DNA of 64,000 nt from Clostridiales bacterium (GCA_003150405.1 QAMM01000008.1:9454-73453), one strand, 5' to 3'; positions 8,188 through 17,471 are shown, counted from the stretch's first letter. Program-made: numbers and translations. Notes: a model not told the origin generated them from the letters alone.

Positions 8188-9053
8188 AAAAGTTTACGGC
8201 CTCTGTTGCGGCGCGTTTTCGCGCCTATCGCAAGCGGCCCATGTCACTCATTATGTTTTTGAGCGTTATGCTGGCGGCTTTTGCAACCTTTGTCGTTTTA
8301 ATTTACCTGATTGGCTATATCCTGGTAATGGGTATTCCGCATTTGAGCTGGGACTTGTTCGCTTGGGAATACAATTCGGAAAACGTTTCGTTAATGCCGG
8401 CGCTCATCAACACCATAAGCATGACGCTGCTTTCCCTTGTCATTGCAGCGCCGCTCGGCATTTTTTCAGCGGTTTACCTGGTGGAATACGCCAAACGAGG
8501 CAATAAAATTGTGGGTTTAATTCGCATTACGGCGGAAACGCTTTCTGGGATTCCCTCCATTGTGTACGGCCTGTTTGGCATGCTCTTTTTTGTCACGACC
8601 ATGCGCTGGGGTTATTCCATGATTTCCGGTGCCTTAACCCTTGCCATCATGATTCTCCCGCTCATTATGCGCACCACCGAAGAGGCGCTTAAAGCGGTGC
8701 CGGACTCCTACCGGGAGGGTAGCTTTGGCCTTGGTGCAGGACGGTTGCGTACCGTTTTTCGCATTGTCATTCCCGCAGCTATTCCGGGGATCCTGGCAGG
8801 CGTTATTTTGGCGATTGGGCGCATCGTGGGTGAAACGGCGGCGCTGATATACACCGCGGGCACTGTTCCAAAGATGGCGGATGTTGCATCCTCCGGGCGC
8901 ACCCTTGCGGTACATATGTACGTGCTTTCCAACGAGGGACTGCACACCGACCAGGCATACGCCACGGCAGTTGTCTTGTTGGTGATTGTCATCCTAATCA
9001 ATGCACTTTCTGCCTTTGTGGCGAAAAAAATTACGACGAAAGGGACACGATGA
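8184..9053 (+). CDS. pstA: Phosphate ABC transporter permease PstA
   Basis: The protein has 289 residues and about six transmembrane segments. [11 protein letters not shown] and the [15 protein letters not shown] coupling loop are the paralogous counterparts of those in PstC, with which it forms the channel. The start follows CGGAGGG, and both ends overlap neighbours by 4 bases (ATGA), so pstC, pstA and pstB are tightly coupled. Confidence 0.94.
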   Translation: MKKFTASVAARFRAYRKRPMSLIMFLSVMLAAFATFVVLIYLIGYILVMGIPHLSWDLFAWEYNSENVSLMPALINTISMTLLSLVIAAPLGIFSAVYLVEYAKRGNKIVGLIRITAETLSGIPSIVYGLFGMLFFVTTMRWGYSMISGALTLAIMILPLIMRTTEEALKAVPDSYREGSFGLGAGRLRTVFRIVIPAAIPGILAGVILAIGRIVGETAALIYTAGTVPKMADVASSGRTLAVHMYVLSNEGLHTDQAYATAVVLLVIVILINALSAFVAKKITTKGTR

Positions 9054-9802
9054 TGAGCCTTTTTGATATCAAAAACCTGAATTTGTATTACGGCGATTTT
9101 CACGCCCTGAAGGACATTAACCTCGAACTGCCGAAAAATGAAATTTCCGCGTTCATTGGCCCGTCTGGATGCGGCAAATCCACTTTGCTCAAAACCCTCA
9201 ACCGCATGAATGATCTGGTAGAGGGCTGCAAAATCACCGGACAGGTTGAGCTTGACGGCGTGGATATTTATAACAACATTGACGTATATGACCTGCGCAA
9301 ACGGGTTGGCATGGTGTTCCAGAAACCGAATCCATTCCCGATGAGCGTTTATGACAATATTGCATTTGGACCGCGCACCCATGGGATCCGAAAAAAGATT
9401 GTATTGGATGAAATTGTGGAAAAATCTCTGCGGGATGCTGCCATCTGGGATGAGGTGAAAGACCGTCTCAAAAAGAGCGCACTCGGCCTTTCCGGCGGCC
9501 AGCAGCAGCGCCTCTGTATTGCGCGGGCGCTGGCGGTGGAGCCGGAGGTCATCCTCATGGATGAGCCGACTTCCGCCCTTGACCCGATTTCCACGGCTAA
9601 GGTTGAAGATCTTGCTGTTGAGCTTAAAAAAGATTATACTATCATTATCGTCACACATAACATGCAGCAGGCGGTTCGAATCTCTGATAAAACGGCGTTC
9701 TTCCTGCTTGGCGAAGTGGTGGAGTTCGGCCAGACCGAACAGCTCTTCTCGATGCCGCAGGACAAACGCACCGAGGATTATATTACAGGGAGGTTCGGAT
9801 AA
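9050..9802 (+). CDS. pstB: Phosphate ABC transporter ATPase PstB
   Basis: This 250-residue ATPase powers phosphate import. It shows Walker [10 protein letters not shown] at 37-45, the PstB-type segment [12 protein letters not shown], signature LSGGQQQR and Walker [13 protein letters not shown]. Length and motif set are standard for PstB. ATG 9050 overlaps the pstA stop, and ATG 9053 is an equally possible start. phoU follows after 2 bases. Confidence 0.97.
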   Translation: MMSLFDIKNLNLYYGDFHALKDINLELPKNEISAFIGPSGCGKSTLLKTLNRMNDLVEGCKITGQVELDGVDIYNNIDVYDLRKRVGMVFQKPNPFPMSVYDNIAFGPRTHGIRKKIVLDEIVEKSLRDAAIWDEVKDRLKKSALGLSGGQQQRLCIARALAVEPEVILMDEPTSALDPISTAKVEDLAVELKKDYTIIIVTHNMQQAVRISDKTAFFLLGEVVEFGQTEQLFSMPQDKRTEDYITGRFG

Positions 9803-9804
9803 CC

Positions 9805-10461
9805 ATGAGAAACCGTTTCGACGCACAGCTTGACCGGCTCAACAACGAGCTGATTTTAATGGGTGCGCTCATTGAAAGTGCCATTGCAAGCTCGGTAAAA
9901 GCCCTGATGAATCAGAGCAAAGAGCAGGCCCGGCAGGCCATTGAATTTGATATGGAAGTGGATAAAAAAGAAAAGGAGATTGAAAGCATCTGCTTAAAGC
10001 TGCTGCTTCAGCAGCAGCCGGTTGCAAAAGACCTCCGCCTGATTTCTTCCGCCCTTAAAATGATCACCGATATGGAGCGCATTGGTGACCAGGCGGCGGA
10101 TATTTCTGAAATTACCGTTATGCTGGCAGACACCCCGTACAGCGCAAATCTGGAGCACATTCAGGAAATGGCGCGCTCCACCATTCAAATGGTAACCGAA
10201 AGCGTTGATGCTTTTGTGCGGCGGGACTTAAATCTTGCACAGTCGGTTGTGGATTACGACGACATCGTTGACCGGCTGTTTGATCAATCCAAGCAGGATT
10301 TGATTCGCCTGATCCGCGAGGATGTGGAAAAAGGGGAGCAAGCAGTTGATCTGTTAATGGTGGCCAAATATTTCGAACGTATTGGTGACCATGCGACCAA
10401 CATTGCCGAATGGGTTATCTTTTCCATTACCGGCGTTCACAAGAACGCCCATGTGCTGTAA
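9805..10461 (+). CDS. phoU: Phosphate signalling protein PhoU
   Basis: The 218-residue protein is all helical with the two PhoU repeats, each carrying the metal-binding signature: MERIGDQAADI in the first and FERIGDHATNIAEW in the second. In characterised bacteria PhoU links the Pst transporter to the sensor kinase and keeps it off when phosphate is plentiful. Its position between pstB and the phoP-phoR pair fits that role. The start follows GGGAGG. Confidence 0.96.
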   Translation: MRNRFDAQLDRLNNELILMGALIESAIASSVKALMNQSKEQARQAIEFDMEVDKKEKEIESICLKLLLQQQPVAKDLRLISSALKMITDMERIGDQAADISEITVMLADTPYSANLEHIQEMARSTIQMVTESVDAFVRRDLNLAQSVVDYDDIVDRLFDQSKQDLIRLIREDVEKGEQAVDLLMVAKYFERIGDHATNIAEWVIFSITGVHKNAHVL

Positions 10462-10505
10462 CCGCCTTTGGCTGAAAACCAATACCAGAACAGGAGAAAT
10501 GTGAC

Positions 10506-11171
10506 ATGATTTATATCGTCGAGGATGACGCCAACATCCGGGAACTGGAGAGCTACGCGCTCACAAGCAGCGGCTTTTCGGTGCAGTGCTTTGAAGATGG
10601 TGAAACCTTCTTTGAAACCTGCTGTGAACACAGCCCTGACCTGGTGCTGCTGGACATTATGCTTCCAAATGAGGACGGCCTTTCCATCCTCCAGCGGCTG
10701 CGTTCCCAGCCGGATTTAAAACAGGTGCCGGTTATTATGGTCACGGCGAAAACCTCAGAACTTGATAAGGTCAAGGGGTTGGATTCCGGCGCGGACGACT
10801 ACATTACAAAACCTTTTGGCGTTATGGAGCTGATTTCCCGGGTCAAGGCACTACTTCGCCGTGCTGTGCCCCAAAAGCAGGCACTTCTTTCCTTTGACGG
10901 CGTGACAGTGGATGACAGCAAGCATGTTGTCACAGCAAACGGCGTCCCGTGCGAGCTCACCTACAAGGAATATGAGCTGCTTAAATTTCTTATGCTCAAC
11001 CACGGCATTGTCCTTTCACGCGACAAAATTATGGAACGGGTCTGGGGCTTTGACTACGAAGGAGAGAGCCGCACCGTAGATATGCACATTAAAACCTTGC
11101 GCCAGAAGCTGGGCAATACGGGCAGTGCCATTAAAACCGTGCGCAATGTCGGCTACAAATTCGGTGACTAA
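10506..11171 (+). CDS. phoP: OmpR-family response regulator, phosphate regulon (PhoP/PhoB type)
   Basis: The 221-residue protein has a receiver domain with acidic pocket D7/D8, phosphoacceptor D50, T80 and K102, then a winged-helix domain (about 125-221) with the YKEYELLKFL and MHIKTLRQKLG segments of OmpR-type DNA binders. Location after phoU and before the kinase gene identifies it as the phosphate regulator by context. It is the likely binder of the 11-bp repeats upstream of pstS. The start follows AGGAGAA. Confidence 0.9.
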   Translation: MIYIVEDDANIRELESYALTSSGFSVQCFEDGETFFETCCEHSPDLVLLDIMLPNEDGLSILQRLRSQPDLKQVPVIMVTAKTSELDKVKGLDSGADDYITKPFGVMELISRVKALLRRAVPQKQALLSFDGVTVDDSKHVVTANGVPCELTYKEYELLKFLMLNHGIVLSRDKIMERVWGFDYEGESRTVDMHIKTLRQKLGNTGSAIKTVRNVGYKFGD

Positions 11172-11218
11172 AAGGATGCCCGCCGGGGTTTCCGGCGGCA
11201 GATAACAGGAGAGCACCT

Positions 11219-12898
11219 ATGAAACGAAGAATTAATTTGTGGCTCTGTCTAACCGGAGCCATAACGTTGGTTTTGACGGCTGCACTGACGCTTGGCGTCT
11301 ATTACCAGCTATTTTTGAACCAAGTTTTTTATGATTTGAAAACCGACGGCATTATTCTGGCGGAAAGCTACGAGCTGCTGGACCAGCCCTCCGAGCTGGT
11401 GCGGTACAAAAGCTCTGGTTTCCGCATTACGGTCATTGCGCCGGACGGAAGCGTAGAGTATGATACAAATGCAGATGCCGACGGCATGGACAACCACAGC
11501 AACCGGCCGGAAGTGGAACAGGCTGAACAGACCGGCGAAGGAACGGCTGTCCGCCATTCGGATACCATTCACCGGGATGTTTACTATTTTGCTCAGCGGT
11601 TGGAGGATGGCAGTGTCTTGCGGGTGGCAAGAGAAGCGGGGAACATCTTCTCGGTCTTTATTTCAGCTCTGCCGTTTCTCATCGGGCTGGCGGCAGTCAT
11701 CCTGCTTGCCTGCTTCCTGCTGGCAAACCGCCTGACCAAGCGGATTGTCCGGCCGATTGACGCAATGGCAGCTGATATGGACGCCATTGAAGAAAATACG
11801 GTTTACGAGGAACTTATTCCGTTTGCGCGGACCATTCACAAACAAAGCCAGTTGATCCGTAGCCAGCTTGAGCACTTGGAAGAGGAACAGGAGAAGATTC
11901 AGGCGCTGACCAGCAACATGTCGGAGGGGTTTTTGCTGCTGGATATGGAAAGACATATCCTTTCAGTCAACCGCAGCGCTGCACAGTTGCTTGCAGTGCC
12001 GGATGGTGATTACATTGGCCAGAATCTTCTGGTGTTTTCTCGTAATCCGGATTTGCAGGCCTGTGTAGACTGTGCATTGGAACAGGGCCACGGCTCTGCC
12101 GAAGTGACAGTAGAGGGGCGCTGCCTGCAAATTATTGTGAGCATTGTGCAGGCGCAGGGCAAGAATATCGGCTTAATTTGTCTGGTGCTGGACGTCACCG
12201 AAAAGAGCGCGTTGGAACAAATGCGCCGTGAATTTACGGCAAATGTTTCCCATGAACTGAAAACTCCGCTAACCTCCATTTCTGGGTTTGCAGAACTCAT
12301 TGAAAACGGGATGGTCAAATCCGCCGATGTGAAAAATTTTGCTGCTAAAATTCATGCGGAGTCCACACGGTTGCTGACTCTGATTGGAGACATCATCATG
12401 CTTTCTGAGCTGGATGAAGCCCCCGACCGGAGCCGGTTTGAAAGGATTGACCTCTGTCCGCTCATCCGGCGCTGCGTGGAGCGGCTGGAGCCTGCCGCAG
12501 AGCGCGCGGGCGTACAGCTTTCGTTTGAGGGAACGCCCCAGACGGTCTGCGCGGACGAATCCCAACTGGAGGAGCTGGTTTATAACCTCTGTGACAACGC
12601 CATCCGTTACAATCGGCTGGGCGGCAGCGTCAGGGTAATGCTGGGGGCGGAGGACGGCGCGACAGTGCTGACCGTAAAGGACACTGGTATTGGCATCCCA
12701 ATGGAAAGCCAGAGCCGTATTTTTGAGCGGTTTTACCGGGTGGATAAAAGCCGTTCTAAAGAAACAGGCGGCACCGGGTTGGGTCTTGCCATTGTCAAAC
12801 ACATTGCGGAACAGCACCATGCCAAAATCTCGTTGCACAGCGTGGTGGATGTGGGAACCGAAATCAGCGTTGCCTTTCCGCCGGAGCATTCCATCTGA
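11219..12898 (+). CDS. phoR: Sensor histidine kinase PhoR
   Basis: This 559-residue membrane kinase has a first helix near 9-31, an extracytoplasmic segment of about 110 residues, a second helix around 147-170, a HAMP region, a PAS-like domain (about 235-320), the dimerisation domain with H345 in NVSHELKTPLTS, and an ATPase domain with ELVYNLCDNAIRYN and the GTGLGLAIVKH glycine box. This is the PhoR architecture. It is the partner of the preceding regulator and last in the phosphate cluster. The start follows CAGGAGA. Confidence 0.92.
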   Translation: MKRRINLWLCLTGAITLVLTAALTLGVYYQLFLNQVFYDLKTDGIILAESYELLDQPSELVRYKSSGFRITVIAPDGSVEYDTNADADGMDNHSNRPEVEQAEQTGEGTAVRHSDTIHRDVYYFAQRLEDGSVLRVAREAGNIFSVFISALPFLIGLAAVILLACFLLANRLTKRIVRPIDAMAADMDAIEENTVYEELIPFARTIHKQSQLIRSQLEHLEEEQEKIQALTSNMSEGFLLLDMERHILSVNRSAAQLLAVPDGDYIGQNLLVFSRNPDLQACVDCALEQGHGSAEVTVEGRCLQIIVSIVQAQGKNIGLICLVLDVTEKSALEQMRREFTANVSHELKTPLTSISGFAELIENGMVKSADVKNFAAKIHAESTRLLTLIGDIIMLSELDEAPDRSRFERIDLCPLIRRCVERLEPAAERAGVQLSFEGTPQTVCADESQLEELVYNLCDNAIRYNRLGGSVRVMLGAEDGATVLTVKDTGIGIPMESQSRIFERFYRVDKSRSKETGGTGLGLAIVKHIAEQHHAKISLHSVVDVGTEISVAFPPEHSI

Positions 12899-12957
12899 CA
12901 CAAAGGCATTGGAGTAATCGCCCCCAAACATTAAAAACGGATAGTATGTAAAATTCT

Positions 12958-12993
12958 CCCTGAAGCAGTCGTCGTCTCTGCTTCAGGGTTTTT
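12958..12993 (+). terminator. Rho-independent terminator of the phosphate cluster
   Basis: CCCTGAAGCAG and CTGCTTCAGGG form a perfect 11-bp stem followed by TTTTT, 60 bases after phoR. Confidence 0.92.
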
Positions 12994-13306
12994 ACATCGT
13001 CCGCACAATGCGGGGAAGTAAAGAACCTCTGTTTTTTGCGGGGGTCAGGGCTGTCCTTGCTTTGGTACAAAAAAAGGAGCCTTATTTTTTTGGAGGTTTG
13101 TACGACGTTTTTCGATGGCTTTTCTCGTAAAATGATTGATTTCTGAGAAAGAAGGCTGCAAAGACTGTCCCTGTCGATATGGGTTCTTTACAACTGGGAC
13201 GCGACGCAGCAAAAAAGGGGGCGTTCCTATGGCCGGGTGACGGTCTTATCCGGTTTGTATGGATGGCCTTTCGTACAAAATTCTGTCATGGAATTTTCAC
13301 AAAACC
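12994..13306. other. Intergenic stretch upstream of spoIIID
   Basis: No frame here has both a ribosome binding site and a recognisable product. A frame from 13179 runs into spoIIID, but its upstream part has no family resemblance and lies before the predicted spoIIID promoter. Apart from that promoter I see nothing. Confidence 0.5.
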
Positions 13307-13335
13307 GTATATCTCTTTCGACCATGTCATACAAA
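13307..13335 (+). promoter_or_regulatory. Candidate sigma-E promoter of spoIIID
   Basis: GTATATC at 13307-13313 and CATACAAA at 13328-13335 are 14 bases apart. They match the known mother-cell sigma-E pattern (ATATT-like -35, CATACA -10, 14-15 spacing) at most positions. spoIIID is a sigma-E gene in Bacillus subtilis. Confidence 0.6.
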
Positions 13336-13370
13336 TTAGTAGGACAAAACCCACAACGGAGGTGTCACGG

Positions 13371-13634
13371 TTGAAAGACAAACACTTTTTAGAGGATAGA
13401 AGTGTGGAGCTGGCAGAATATCTCATTTCACAAAAAGCAACGGTACGGAGCACAGCAAAAAAATTTGGCGTCAGTAAAAGCACAGTACATAAAGATATTA
13501 CCGAGCGTTTGCGCAAGGTGAATCCACAGCTGTATAAACAGGTGGCAGAAATTCTGCAAATCAATAAAGAAGAGCGCCATATTCGCGGCGGAATGGCCAC
13601 CAAGCGTAAATATGAATCCCACCGTGAACGATAG
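13371..13634 (+). CDS. spoIIID: Sporulation transcriptional regulator SpoIIID
   Basis: The 87-residue protein is a small mother-cell DNA-binding protein that tunes sigma-E and sigma-K genes during sporulation. The helix-turn-helix is TVRSTAKKFGVSKSTVHKDI (24-43), very close to the canonical SpoIIID motif, followed by the basic tail RHIRGGMATKRKY. I use TTG 13371 because CGGAGGTG sits 6 bases upstream and the length matches the family. An upstream extension of the frame is not protein-like. Its presence is strong evidence for a spore former. Confidence 0.94.
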   Translation: MKDKHFLEDRSVELAEYLISQKATVRSTAKKFGVSKSTVHKDITERLRKVNPQLYKQVAEILQINKEERHIRGGMATKRKYESHRER

Positions 13635-13672
13635 GACTATGTAAAATTCCGGTAAAAAAACGGTAGAGTTGC

Positions 13673-13701
13673 TTGTATAGAGCAGGTAATTATGGTAAAC
13701 T
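13673..13701 (+). promoter_or_regulatory. Promoter of the DUF368 gene
   Basis: TTGTAT at 13673-13678 and TAAACT at 13696-13701 are 17 bases apart, 24 bases before the start codon. Confidence 0.5.
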
Positions 13702-13725
13702 AATACCGTTTATGGAGGATGTGTT

Positions 13726-14631
13726 ATGAAAATACTGGAATTAATCAAAAACATTGTCATTGGCGCCGTCATAGGTGTTGCAAACATTATTCCGGGCGTC
13801 AGTGGCGGGACCATGATGGTTATTTTGAATGTGTTTGACAAAATTGTCGGCGCTATCAGCAACTTCCGGAAGAGCGTGAAACAGAATATTCTGTACCTGC
13901 TGCCTATCCTAATTGGCGCGGCAGCGGGTATTCTTGCGTTTAGCAAAGGTATTACCTTTATGTTGGAAAATTACCCGATGATAACCAATTTCTTTTTCAT
14001 TGGGCTAATCCTCGGCAGCGTGCCGCTAGTCTGTCGGTCGGCCTTTGTCAAAACCGGCGGAAAAATTGAACTCCGCAAGATGCGGCCGGTTTCGGTCATT
14101 GCGTTTCTGCTAGCTTGTGCGTTGCTGGTTGTCATTGCGTTTACCTCGACGACGGAAACGGCGGTCAACATCCAGTCGGTCAACATTGATTTTGGCCTGA
14201 TTGCACTGCTTTTCTTCGGGGGAATCATTGCTTCGATTGCCATGATCATCCCGGGTGTCAGTGGCTCCTTTGTCATGGTGCTGTTTGGAATTTATCCAAT
14301 CATCACCGGCGCGGTGGCAGAGCTTCTGCCATTTGATCCAGATAAATTTCTGCATGTTATCCTGCCGATTGGCCTGCCGGCCGGGCTCGGCATCATCATT
14401 GGCCTGCTTGTAGGCGCCAAGCTCATTGACATTTTAATTAAAAAGTTTCCGCAGGAAACTTATTTTGGAATCCTCGGCCTGCTCATTGGTTCGCTGTTTG
14501 ACCTGTATCCCGGGTTTACCTTTGACTGGCAAGGGCTGGTAGCGGTTTTGGTGTTGTTGTTTGGCTTTGCGCTTGCATATTTTTCCAGTAGCGAATGGCT
14601 CAAAAATAAATTTGTAAAATCCAGAGCATAA
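13726..14631 (+). CDS. popT: DUF368 membrane protein, probable undecaprenyl-phosphate transporter (PopT type)
   Basis: The 301-residue protein has about eight to ten hydrophobic segments. The signature IIPGVSGGTMMV near the N-terminus is echoed by IIPGVSGSFVMV in the second half, suggesting two inverted structural repeats. DUF368 proteins have recently been shown in other bacteria to recycle the C55 lipid carrier across the membrane for cell-wall synthesis. The start follows TGGAGGATG. It is monocistronic, with its own promoter ahead and the rpsO promoter directly after. The symbol is assigned by family, not by direct evidence. Confidence 0.8.
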   Translation: MKILELIKNIVIGAVIGVANIIPGVSGGTMMVILNVFDKIVGAISNFRKSVKQNILYLLPILIGAAAGILAFSKGITFMLENYPMITNFFFIGLILGSVPLVCRSAFVKTGGKIELRKMRPVSVIAFLLACALLVVIAFTSTTETAVNIQSVNIDFGLIALLFFGGIIASIAMIIPGVSGSFVMVLFGIYPIITGAVAELLPFDPDKFLHVILPIGLPAGLGIIIGLLVGAKLIDILIKKFPQETYFGILGLLIGSLFDLYPGFTFDWQGLVAVLVLLFGFALAYFSSSEWLKNKFVKSRA

Positions 14632-14635
14632 AGAC

Positions 14636-14664
14636 TTTACAAGAAGCGGCAGAACTGCTATAAT
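14636..14664 (+). promoter_or_regulatory. Promoter of rpsO
   Basis: TTTACA at 14636-14641 and TATAAT at 14659-14664 are 17 bases apart. A leader of about 105 bases follows before the rpsO start, room for S15 autoregulation known in other bacteria, though I cannot place the binding site. Confidence 0.82.
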
Positions 14665-14778
14665 AGTTAAGTCCGTTAAGGACACGGCCGTGTTCTTCGC
14701 CTAAGGAGTATGCCTTTTTAAGGAAAACACCGTTCCTTCCGCGCAGGCACCGGTTAATAAAACAATGAGGTGTAAATT

Positions 14779-15045
14779 ATGCTGAGAAAAGAAGAAAAAA
14801 CAGCGGTTATCAACGAAAACCAGCTGCATGACCACGACACCGGTTCTCCGGAAGTCCAGATTGCAATTCTCACTAAGAGAATCAATGATCTGACCGAGCA
14901 TCTGAAGGTTCACAAGCAGGATCATCATTCTCGTAGAGGCCTGCTCAAAATGGTTGGTCACCGCCGCAACCTGCTCAACTACCTGATGAAGAAGGACGTT
15001 GAGCGGTATCGTGCAATCATTGCAAAGCTCGGTATTCGTAAGTAA
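14779..15045 (+). CDS. rpsO: 30S ribosomal protein S15
   Basis: The 88-residue protein is standard S15. The 16S-rRNA-binding signature is present as [19 protein letters not shown] and the conserved [20 protein letters not shown] stretch. It binds the central domain of 16S rRNA early in 30S assembly. The start follows GAGGTG. It precedes pnp, the conserved rpsO-pnp order. Confidence 0.99.
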   Translation: MLRKEEKTAVINENQLHDHDTGSPEVQIAILTKRINDLTEHLKVHKQDHHSRRGLLKMVGHRRNLLNYLMKKDVERYRAIIAKLGIRK

Positions 15046-15054
15046 TTTGGCTAT

Positions 15055-15085
15055 AAGGCAGGTGGTTGTATACCATCTGCCTTTT
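15055..15085 (+). terminator. Terminator between rpsO and pnp
   Basis: AAGGCAGGTGGT and ACCATCTGCCTTTT form a 12-bp stem (one G-T pair) with loop TGTAT. pnp is therefore expressed either by read-through or from its own promoter. Confidence 0.82.
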
Positions 15086-15116
15086 GGTATTTATTTTGGG
15101 TGTGTGGTAATTGGCG

Positions 15117-15167
15117 ATTAGCACTAAATCAAGCGCCTGTGCGCCGGACGTTTGATTTAATGCTAAC
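15117..15167 (+). promoter_or_regulatory. pnp leader hairpin, candidate RNase III/PNPase autoregulatory site
   Basis: ATTAGCA-C-TAAATCAA-G-CG pairs with CG-T-TTGATTTA-A-TGCTAA in a long stem with small symmetric mismatches around a 13-base loop, immediately before the pnp start. It has no T-run, so it is not a terminator. A leader stem cut by RNase III controls pnp in enterobacteria; a similar role here is inference. Confidence 0.6.
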
Positions 15168-15200
15168 CCTTTGCCATATGCCGACTAATAGGAGGATAAT

Positions 15201-17315
15201 ATGGCAAGACAGGCAAAACAATTCAAAACCATGTATGCCGGGCGCGAACTGATTGTTGAGACCGGCAAAACCAGCGAACTGGCAAACGGTTCCTGCTGGG
15301 TGCGCTACGGAGAAACCGTTGTTATGGTCAACGTAACCGCTTCTGCAAAACCGCGGCCGGATATTGATTTTTTCCCGCTCTCGGTTGATTTTGAGGAAAA
15401 GCTCTACTCGGTTGGCAAAATCCCGGGGTCCTTCATTAAGCGTGAATCCCGCCCGAGTGAGAAGGCCATCCTTGCGTCCCGTTGTGTCGACCGCCCCATC
15501 CGCCCCTTTTTCCCGAAGGACATGCGCAACGACGTTTCAGTCGTTATGACGGTGCTGGCAAGCGACATTGACAATTCCCCGGAAATCTGCGGCATGATTG
15601 GCACCTCGGTTGCCCTTTCCATTTCGGATATTCCGTGGGAAGGCCCGATTGCAGGCGTCAATGTTGGCCTTGTGGACGGCGAGTTTATCCTCAACCCGAA
15701 CGTTGAGCAGCGCGCAAAGTCTGACCTGACACTGACCGTTGCAGGCTCCGCTGAAAAGGTCGTCATGATTGAGGCGGGGGCCAATGAAGTCCCGGACGAC
15801 GTTATGCTCAACGCCATTATGACCGGCCATGAGGAAATTAAAAAGATGGTCGCCTTTATCAGCGACATCCAGAAAGAAATCGGCAAAGAGAAATTCACAT
15901 TTGAGTCGCAGGAAGTGGACGAGGCGCTGTTTGAGGACATCAAGGAGTTCGCCGTTGAAAAGGTCCGCTATGCGCTGGATACCAACGATAAAAACATCCG
16001 TGAGGAGCGCCTTGCGCCCATCGTCGATGAAATTCATGAGAAATTTGACGAGCGCTGTGAAGAAGGCAAAACCGGCGTGATTGATGAGTGCATCTACAAG
16101 CTGCAGAAGTTCGTTGTCCGCCGCTGGCTGCTCGACGACGGCAAGCGTGTTGACGGCCGGAAACTGGACGAAATCCGTCCGCTCGACGCAGAGGTGGCGT
16201 TGCTGCCGCGCGTCCACGGTTCTGCGCTCTTTACCCGCGGCCAGACCCAGGTGCTCTCCATCACCACCCTCGGCCCGGTCCGTGACGCTCAGATGCTTGA
16301 CGGCATTGACGAGGATGAAGAAAAACGTTACATGCACCAGTACAACTTCCCGTCCTACTCGGTTGGTGAGACCCGTCCGAGCCGCGGCCCTGGACGCCGT
16401 GAAATCGGCCACGGCGCGCTTGCAGAGCGCGCTCTGCTCCCAGTGATTCCGCCGGTTGAGGAGTTCCCGTACGCCATCCGCGTTGTCTCGGAGGTTCTTT
16501 CCTCCAATGGTTCTACTTCGCAGGGCTCTATTTGTGCATCTACCCTGTCTCTGATGGACGCCGGTGTTCCGATTAAAGCGCCGGTCGCTGGTATTTCCTG
16601 CGGCCTTATCACCGAGGGCGACCGTTGGATGACGATGGTTGACATCCAGGGCCTTGAAGATTTCTTCGGCGATATGGACTTTAAGGTGGGTGGCACCCAC
16701 AAGGGCATTACCGCGATTCAGGTCGATATTAAAAACGACGGCTTGACCCCGGAGATCATTGCGGAAGCGTTCGAGAAAACCCGCAAAGCGCGTATCTACA
16801 TTTTGGATGAAATCATGTTGCCGGAGTTGCCGAAGCCGCGTGAGACAGTTGGCAAGTACGCGCCGAAGATGGTCACCACCAAGATTGATGTGGACAAGAT
16901 CAGTGAAGTCATCGGCAAGGGTGGTAAGGTTATCCAGAAAATCTGTGCCGACTGCGACGTTAAAATTGACGTTGAAGAGGACGGAAACGTCTTTATTTCC
17001 GGTTTGGATCTGGATAACTGCAAGCGTGCGCTCAATATTGTAGAGCTGATTGCCAACGACCCGGAAATCGGCGCTATCTACAAAGGTCGCGTCACCCGTT
17101 TAATGAGCTTCGGTGCATTTGTGGAAATCGCTCCGGGCAAAGAGGGGCTGGTCCACATTTCCAAGCTGGAGGATCACCGTGTGGAAAAGGTGGAGGATGT
17201 TGTCAGCGTAGGCGACGAGATTCTGGTCAAGGTGACCGAAATTGACAGCCAGGGCAGAATCAACCTTTCCCGCAGGGATGCGCTTGCAGACATCGCTGCA
17301 AAACAGAAAGCGTAA
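15201..17315 (+). CDS. pnp: Polyribonucleotide nucleotidyltransferase (PNPase)
   Basis: The 704-residue enzyme degrades RNA 3' to 5' using phosphate and is part of the RNA degradosome. Domain order is normal: first RNase PH domain (about 10-140), helical linker, second RNase PH domain (about 315-460) with the conserved FPSYSVGETRPSRGPGRRE and SNGSTSQGSICAST segments, KH domain with GKGGKVIQ (about 555-620) and S1 domain (YKGRVTRLMSFGAFVEI). Start after TAGGAGG. Full length for the family. Confidence 0.99.
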   Translation: MARQAKQFKTMYAGRELIVETGKTSELANGSCWVRYGETVVMVNVTASAKPRPDIDFFPLSVDFEEKLYSVGKIPGSFIKRESRPSEKAILASRCVDRPIRPFFPKDMRNDVSVVMTVLASDIDNSPEICGMIGTSVALSISDIPWEGPIAGVNVGLVDGEFILNPNVEQRAKSDLTLTVAGSAEKVVMIEAGANEVPDDVMLNAIMTGHEEIKKMVAFISDIQKEIGKEKFTFESQEVDEALFEDIKEFAVEKVRYALDTNDKNIREERLAPIVDEIHEKFDERCEEGKTGVIDECIYKLQKFVVRRWLLDDGKRVDGRKLDEIRPLDAEVALLPRVHGSALFTRGQTQVLSITTLGPVRDAQMLDGIDEDEEKRYMHQYNFPSYSVGETRPSRGPGRREIGHGALAERALLPVIPPVEEFPYAIRVVSEVLSSNGSTSQGSICASTLSLMDAGVPIKAPVAGISCGLITEGDRWMTMVDIQGLEDFFGDMDFKVGGTHKGITAIQVDIKNDGLTPEIIAEAFEKTRKARIYILDEIMLPELPKPRETVGKYAPKMVTTKIDVDKISEVIGKGGKVIQKICADCDVKIDVEEDGNVFISGLDLDNCKRALNIVELIANDPEIGAIYKGRVTRLMSFGAFVEIAPGKEGLVHISKLEDHRVEKVEDVVSVGDEILVKVTEIDSQGRINLSRRDALADIAAKQKA

Positions 17316-17322
17316 ATTGGAA

Positions 17323-17352
17323 AAAAGGCCGGAGGTTCCGGCCTTTTCTTTT
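17323..17352 (+). terminator. Terminator of pnp
   Basis: AAAAGGCCGG and CCGGCCTTTT form a perfect 10-bp stem with a 5-base loop and a following T-rich tract. Confidence 0.92.
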
Positions 17353-17395
17353 TAATTTCCCGTTGAAACAGACGGCTTTATGTTCTGTGTTGGCG

Positions 17396-17449
17396 AAACA
17401 CCAAAGACAACCCATATTTCAGTGGAATAAGGGCCTTTGGTGTTTCTTT
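17396..17449. terminator. Second hairpin after pnp
   Basis: AAACACCAAAG pairs perfectly with CTTTGGTGTTT; the 28-base interior can pair further (ACCC/AGGG with ATTTC/GGAAT). The flanking A- and T-runs make it a possible terminator in either direction. Confidence 0.5.
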
Positions 17450-17471
17450 TGGCTTCTATCAGAAGCGCACG

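Noticed and set aside
8708..9826. 372-codon open frame on the minus strand
   Set aside because: Antisense to pstA and pstB, both of which are certain; the translation resembles no family.
13179..13370. N-terminal extension of SpoIIID by 64 codons
   Set aside because: SpoIIID proteins are about 80-95 residues; the TTG at 13371 has a perfect ribosome binding site and the candidate sigma-E promoter overlaps the extension.
15537..16700. 387-codon open frame on the minus strand
   Set aside because: Antisense shadow of pnp; a consequence of G/C-rich third positions in the real gene.
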